Shown here in pieces: positions 49,875-52,850 of a stretch of DNA of 52,850 bases. This DNA comes from JBGPJM01 sp041485385 (GTDB taxonomy: Bacteria; Planctomycetota; Phycisphaerae; Phycisphaerales; UBA1924). The position numbers were made by a program, and so were the translations under genes. Location: positions 1-52,850 of the forward strand of contig JBGPJM010000008.1 in NCBI GenBank assembly GCA_041485385.1, read 5' to 3'. Below the pieces are notes generated by a model that worked only from the letters and a program-made list of their open reading frames with translations, was not told the DNA's origin and did no database searches. Positions within the stretch are counted from its first letter, which is position 1. Each line of letters begins with the position of its first letter.

Positions 49875-51182
49875 TCACCGCCTCGCCGGATCCAGCGGTA
49901 TCTCGAACTCCCCCGCCCAATACGACGACGCCTCGAAATCCCCCAACGCGCCCTCGCCGTCGCCAATGAATCGCAGCGTCCACGCGTCGGGGTCCTCCGC
50001 CGCTTCCGCCATCAGCTCCCTTGCGTCGGGCAGCCGCAGCAGCCCGATCGGCCAATAACCATGCCAGTGCTCGGCCATCGCTTCATGGCCCGGCGACCGC
50101 ACCCACGTCATGCGGCCCGCGCCGATCACCTGGTCACGCCGTCGGACCTCCACGCGAAGCGCGATGGCCACGCCCTTGAAAAGCTGCCTCGCATCCGGCG
50201 GCAGGGTGATCCGGACTCCCGTTTCGTTCAGCGCGACGCTGAAGACCGCGTTCGCGACGACAGCCGAGGTGATCGCACCGTCGACGGCCGGGGGCATCGC
50301 GGCGTCAAGCGACCCACCGACGGCGACCGCCATGCTCGTCGTCCCGGACCACACCACCCGATGGTCCTCCTCCACGACCACATCAAACGTGATCGCCGTG
50401 CACCCCGCCGGCGGCATTCCAACCGGTTGCGATCGAGCCCACCCCGGATCGATCGTGAAAGGACCATCCCGGTCCGGTGCCCGTATCGAGACGGCCTGCC
50501 GAGCACCCGGGAAACGCGGCGTGACCCGGAACGTCTCCTCCGCGGGAAACTCGTCGAAGACATCGACGCGCACACGGAGCGGCACGCCCTCCGGCCAGCG
50601 GGATCGACCGAATACGCTGACGGGGGATTTCCCATCCCGGTACCGCTTGCGCCAGACGACGCGTTTCTGCCCAAGGCTGAGGGATCCCTCCTCGTAGCGT
50701 GCCCAGATCTCGTCGACTATGCGACGTTGTCGCGAGGGTGTCGCACCGGACGCGGGGATGCCCGGCGTGACCCTCACATGCCCTTGGATCCTGTACAACC
50801 GGGTGGGCGCCGGCGCGGGGGTCGTATCCTCCGCCAGCCGAACGAGCACGAAGCTCGGTGCACGCCGCACCCAATCGATGCGCGAAACACGCGGCCACGC
50901 CACACCCACGCCCCCCACCAGCACTAGCAGCACGCCCAGCACCGCCCGCCCCCAGCGCCTGCGCGACCCGAGCATCCGGCGCTCGCTCCTGGCGACGCGG
51001 CCGCACTCGGGGCAGGTACGCCCCGCCGTGCCGCGCATGTCGTACCAGCAGCCAGGACACCGCCGCGAGCGGCCGAAGCGTCGCCGACGCACCCAGTCCG
51101 CCCCAAGCGCCGTCGCGCCCACAAGCACGCCGATCACCGCCACCCCTATCCCGGTCCAGAAGATGATCGAGCCGGTCGTCAA
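49875..51182 (-). CDS. Membrane protein with zinc ribbon, 435 aa
   Basis: Two transmembrane helices near the N-terminus (IIFWTGIGVAVIGVLVGATAL at about 5-25 and LGVLLVLVGGVGVAW near 82-96) flank a cytoplasmic ribbon CPGCWYDMRGTAGRTCPECG (42-61). The remaining ~330 residues are predicted outside and are strand-rich, without a family I recognise. The ribbon is the same type as at the end of the TIGR02206 protein and in the last complete gene of the window. The role is unknown; the start follows the first helix sensibly. Confidence 0.75.
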   Translation of the reverse strand: MTTGSIIFWTGIGVAVIGVLVGATALGADWVRRRRFGRSRRCPGCWYDMRGTAGRTCPECGRVARSERRMLGSRRRWGRAVLGVLLVLVGGVGVAWPRVSRIDWVRRAPSFVLVRLAEDTTPAPAPTRLYRIQGHVRVTPGIPASGATPSRQRRIVDEIWARYEEGSLSLGQKRVVWRKRYRDGKSPVSVFGRSRWPEGVPLRVRVDVFDEFPAEETFRVTPRFPGARQAVSIRAPDRDGPFTIDPGWARSQPVGMPPAGCTAITFDVVVEEDHRVVWSGTTSMAVAVGGSLDAAMPPAVDGAITSAVVANAVFSVALNETGVRITLPPDARQLFKGVAIALRVEVRRRDQVIGAGRMTWVRSPGHEAMAEHWHGYWPIGLLRLPDARELMAEAAEDPDAWTLRFIGDGEGALGDFEASSYWAGEFEIPLDPARR

Positions 51183-51565
51183 TGCCGAACTCCCGATCGC
51201 CGGCGCCCCAAAGCCGTGCTCGCACTCAGGTATACGCAGTCGGCTCGCGAATGCGGCAGACCATTTCGCAGACCGTGCGATACGTGCTGTCGGGGATTAC
51301 CTTCTAGTGTCCTGACTTCCAAAAAGTCGCATGGTCCGCGGTGAGCGCCGCTCGGGAAAACAGGCTCCAACGCATGGCGGGAAACTCGAAGTCAGGACAC
51401 TAGCGAGGTGCAGCCGAATGAGGGATGCCAAAGGCACCCCGCCCCACGCTACCGCCTCGACACCGGCGCCTTCACCGCGATCTCCTCCCCAATCCACGTC
51501 CGCCGAACTTCGATCGACCGCTCCGCCGCCGCCGGTCCCATTCCCCCCTGTCACCACCCCGCCCC
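51183..51565. other. Intergenic region with MITE-like element
   Basis: 383 bp. Apart from the 100-bp inverted-repeat element it contains no recognisable gene; the pyrimidine-rich part at 51470-51560 is featureless. Confidence 0.6.
51304..51403. mobile_element. MITE-like element, 100 bp
   Basis: Perfect 16-bp terminal inverted repeats, CTAGTGTCCTGACTTC (51304-51319) and GAAGTCAGGACACTAG (51388-51403), around 68 bp with no coding capacity. The CTAG tips would fit TA target duplication as in the IS630/Tc1 group. No matching transposase is in the window. Confidence 0.7.
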
Positions 51566-52456
51566 CTACATCTGATCGATCACCACAAACACCACCACGC
51601 TCCCCAGCGCCGACACGACCCACACGCTGATCGCCACCCACACCGCGTGCGGCAGCCTCAGGTAGCGCGCCACGAACGCCCACCACCAGTACCCTAGCCA
51701 GCCCATCACCGCCACGATCTCGGCCATCATGATGATCGCCAGTTCGTCCTCCACCGCGCTCAGCGGCACGCCCATCAGAAAGACCGAGTAGAACGTGCCC
51801 GTCAGCACCCACACGCCCGCGGCCGCGCCCGGCAGCGAGTACGCCAGCCCGCGCGCGATGTGCACCCGCCGCACCCTCGTCCGCCGGAACGTCTGGCCGA
51901 ATACCAGCATGCTCACGGCCATCAGCGTCGCCGGCAACAGCACAAGCACCAGGAACGGCATCATGAACGCGGGGAAGGAATCGCCGCCGATCCTCACCGG
52001 CACCCCGTACGGCCATAGGCAGCATGGGACTACGTCCCCCCCGAAGCCCACGTCGTAATGAGGGTCGTACCACGACCACGACCCGTCCCTTACCTTCAGC
52101 CACACCACCGCCGCCACCGCCGGCACGTGCAGCCCCACCACCAGCACCACCGCCGCGAACAGCACCAGCCGCCCCAACCGCACCCGGTGCGCCAGCGCCA
52201 GCCGCCGCCACATCACCCGCGGCACCAGCGCCCGCCACGCCGTCCCGCACCACCGCCCCACCCGCGCGCGTGCCCCATGCTCGAACGACCAGTTCGGCCC
52301 AAAGAACCGGCCCCCCAGCACATCGCGCCACCCAAACGTCAGCCCGCACTCACTGCACGTCCCCTCCAGCGGGCACAACCCCGACCACGCCGCGATGGTC
52401 CCCGACTGGTCGTACCCGCAGCGCGGGCACTCCGCAGCCGGCCCGAGCCGGCCCAT
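51566..52456 (-). CDS. Zinc-ribbon integral membrane protein, 296 aa
   Basis: The N-terminal ribbon CPRCGYDQSG...CPLEGTCSECGLTFGW (about 10-42) is followed by five or six transmembrane helices (LVLFAAVVLVVGLHVPAVAAVVW, FMMPFLVLVLLPATLMAVSML, AVWVAISVWVVSALGSVVVFVV at the C-terminus). This layout is widespread in Phycisphaerae; function unknown. The ATG at 52456 is chosen because GGGAGAGAGG lies just upstream; an in-frame GTG at 52492 has its Shine-Dalgarno too close. Divergent from the AAA ATPase gene. Confidence 0.75.
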   Translation of the reverse strand: MGRLGPAAECPRCGYDQSGTIAAWSGLCPLEGTCSECGLTFGWRDVLGGRFFGPNWSFEHGARARVGRWCGTAWRALVPRVMWRRLALAHRVRLGRLVLFAAVVLVVGLHVPAVAAVVWLKVRDGSWSWYDPHYDVGFGGDVVPCCLWPYGVPVRIGGDSFPAFMMPFLVLVLLPATLMAVSMLVFGQTFRRTRVRRVHIARGLAYSLPGAAAGVWVLTGTFYSVFLMGVPLSAVEDELAIIMMAEIVAVMGWLGYWWWAFVARYLRLPHAVWVAISVWVVSALGSVVVFVVIDQM

Positions 52457-52688
52457 TACCTCTCTCCCGACCTCGAGCGCGTCGCCGGTCACACCCTCCG
52501 TATACGCATTGGGCCCACCGAAGCGGCGACCACGCGCGCGATCCCTGCCAACTGCGCCGCCACCGCCAGCGATCACGCGGTGCAGCGCCGCCGACGGTCC
52601 ACCGCCAAGCTGGTCTCGGCGCCGACCGCCAGCCGGGAGACCTCGTGGTCCGGACGGCTGAACTGCCAGCGCCCAAGTGAGAGTTGTG

Positions 52689-52726
52689 TTGTCACTTGAC
52701 AAGCGGCACGAATAGTCTATATTCGT
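52689..52726 (+). promoter_or_regulatory. Promoter with two overlapping palindromes, AAA ATPase gene
   Basis: TTGACA (52696-52701), 16 nt, TATATT (52718-52723). A perfect TTGTCA-CT-TGACAA palindrome (52689-52702) covers the -35 and ACGAATA-GTCTA-TATTCGT (52708-52726) covers the -10. The ATG is 8 nt after the -10, so the transcript would be leaderless. Confidence 0.75.
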
Positions 52727-52731
52727 ACGGT

Positions 52732-52850
52732 ATGCAAACACACCCCGATCTTCTCACCCCGGCCCCCCTCACCGCCCTCCAATCCCAGCCCCTCCAGTGG
52801 CTCTGGCCCTCCCGCATCCCCCGCGGCAAGCTGACCCTCCTCCTCGGCCC
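52732..52850 (+). CDS. AAA family ATPase (RepA/AAA_25-like), 5' end only
   Basis: Only 39 codons are visible before the window ends: MQTHPDLLTPAPLTALQ, then LQWLWPSRIPRGKLTLLLG. The W-L-W-P-x-R-I-P-x-G-K-L-T-L-L motif leading into a Walker A loop is typical of the AAA_25 / RepA-like ATPases found in planctomycete genomic islands and plasmids, where they act near primases or integrases. What follows outside the window would decide. No Shine-Dalgarno site; the promoter abuts the ATG. Confidence 0.7.
   Translation, partial: MQTHPDLLTPAPLTALQSQPLQWLWPSRIPRGKLTLLLG

Noticed and set aside
1..52850. tRNA, rRNA, tmRNA or SRP RNA genes
   Set aside because: I found no T-arm/acceptor pattern or conserved rRNA or SRP RNA sequence by eye; a covariance search could still find one.

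Overview
The window is very GC-rich bacterial chromosome and reads as a planctomycete, most likely of the class Phycisphaerae. The evidence is a secreted protein with an N-terminal LEPRVLLSADP motif, several membrane proteins carrying a CPxCGYD...CPECG zinc ribbon, an H/DG-type pseudopilin, hpnCDE squalene genes, and few strong Shine-Dalgarno sites. This placement is inference from gene content; no rRNA or tRNA gene is visible.

Layout. 1-2 kb: the 5' part of a secreted kelch-type protein, a truncated ydeI-like remnant, and a REP-associated transposase flanked by three composite hairpin units. 2-13 kb: housekeeping genes (MFS exporter, GNAT, Fur-like regulator, PilZ protein, obgE, ffh, polX, recG, a DUF971 protein). 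13-25 kb: an M29-like secreted protein, a DinB-fold protein, ispG, a TraB-like protein with what looks like an inserted GspG pseudopilin domain, a HEAT-like protein, a conserved unknown, ileS and a vapBC pair. 25-39 kb: a 1289-residue LEPR-XLL glycoside hydrolase-like protein, a prolyl oligopeptidase, an ABC ATPase, a large membrane protein, an M20 peptidase, a small ribbon protein and a pseudopilin. 39-47 kb: hpnC-hpnD-hpnE divergent from ispH, then rlmN, a TIGR02206-type membrane protein and a small coupled gene pair. 47-52.85 kb: a GT1 glycosyltransferase, a second REP-associated transposase with its own palindrome array, two zinc-ribbon membrane proteins, a 100-bp MITE-like element, and the start of an AAA ATPase gene at the right edge.

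Functional links: ispG and ispH are the last two steps of the MEP isoprenoid pathway, and HpnCDE turns farnesyl diphosphate into squalene, so much of the route to squalene is encoded here. Obg, Ffh, IleS and RlmN serve translation and protein targeting; PolX and RecG serve DNA repair.

The accessory content is the most unusual part: two unrelated RAYT/REP systems; two ~148-bp palindromic CACAGAG elements with shared ends, one running into a gene start; short-period tandem micro-repeats inside ileS and rlmN and at the 3' ends of hpnE and a glycosyltransferase gene; a strong G-quadruplex candidate; and a recurring -10-like hexamer 5-9 nt before start codons that suggests many leaderless mRNAs.
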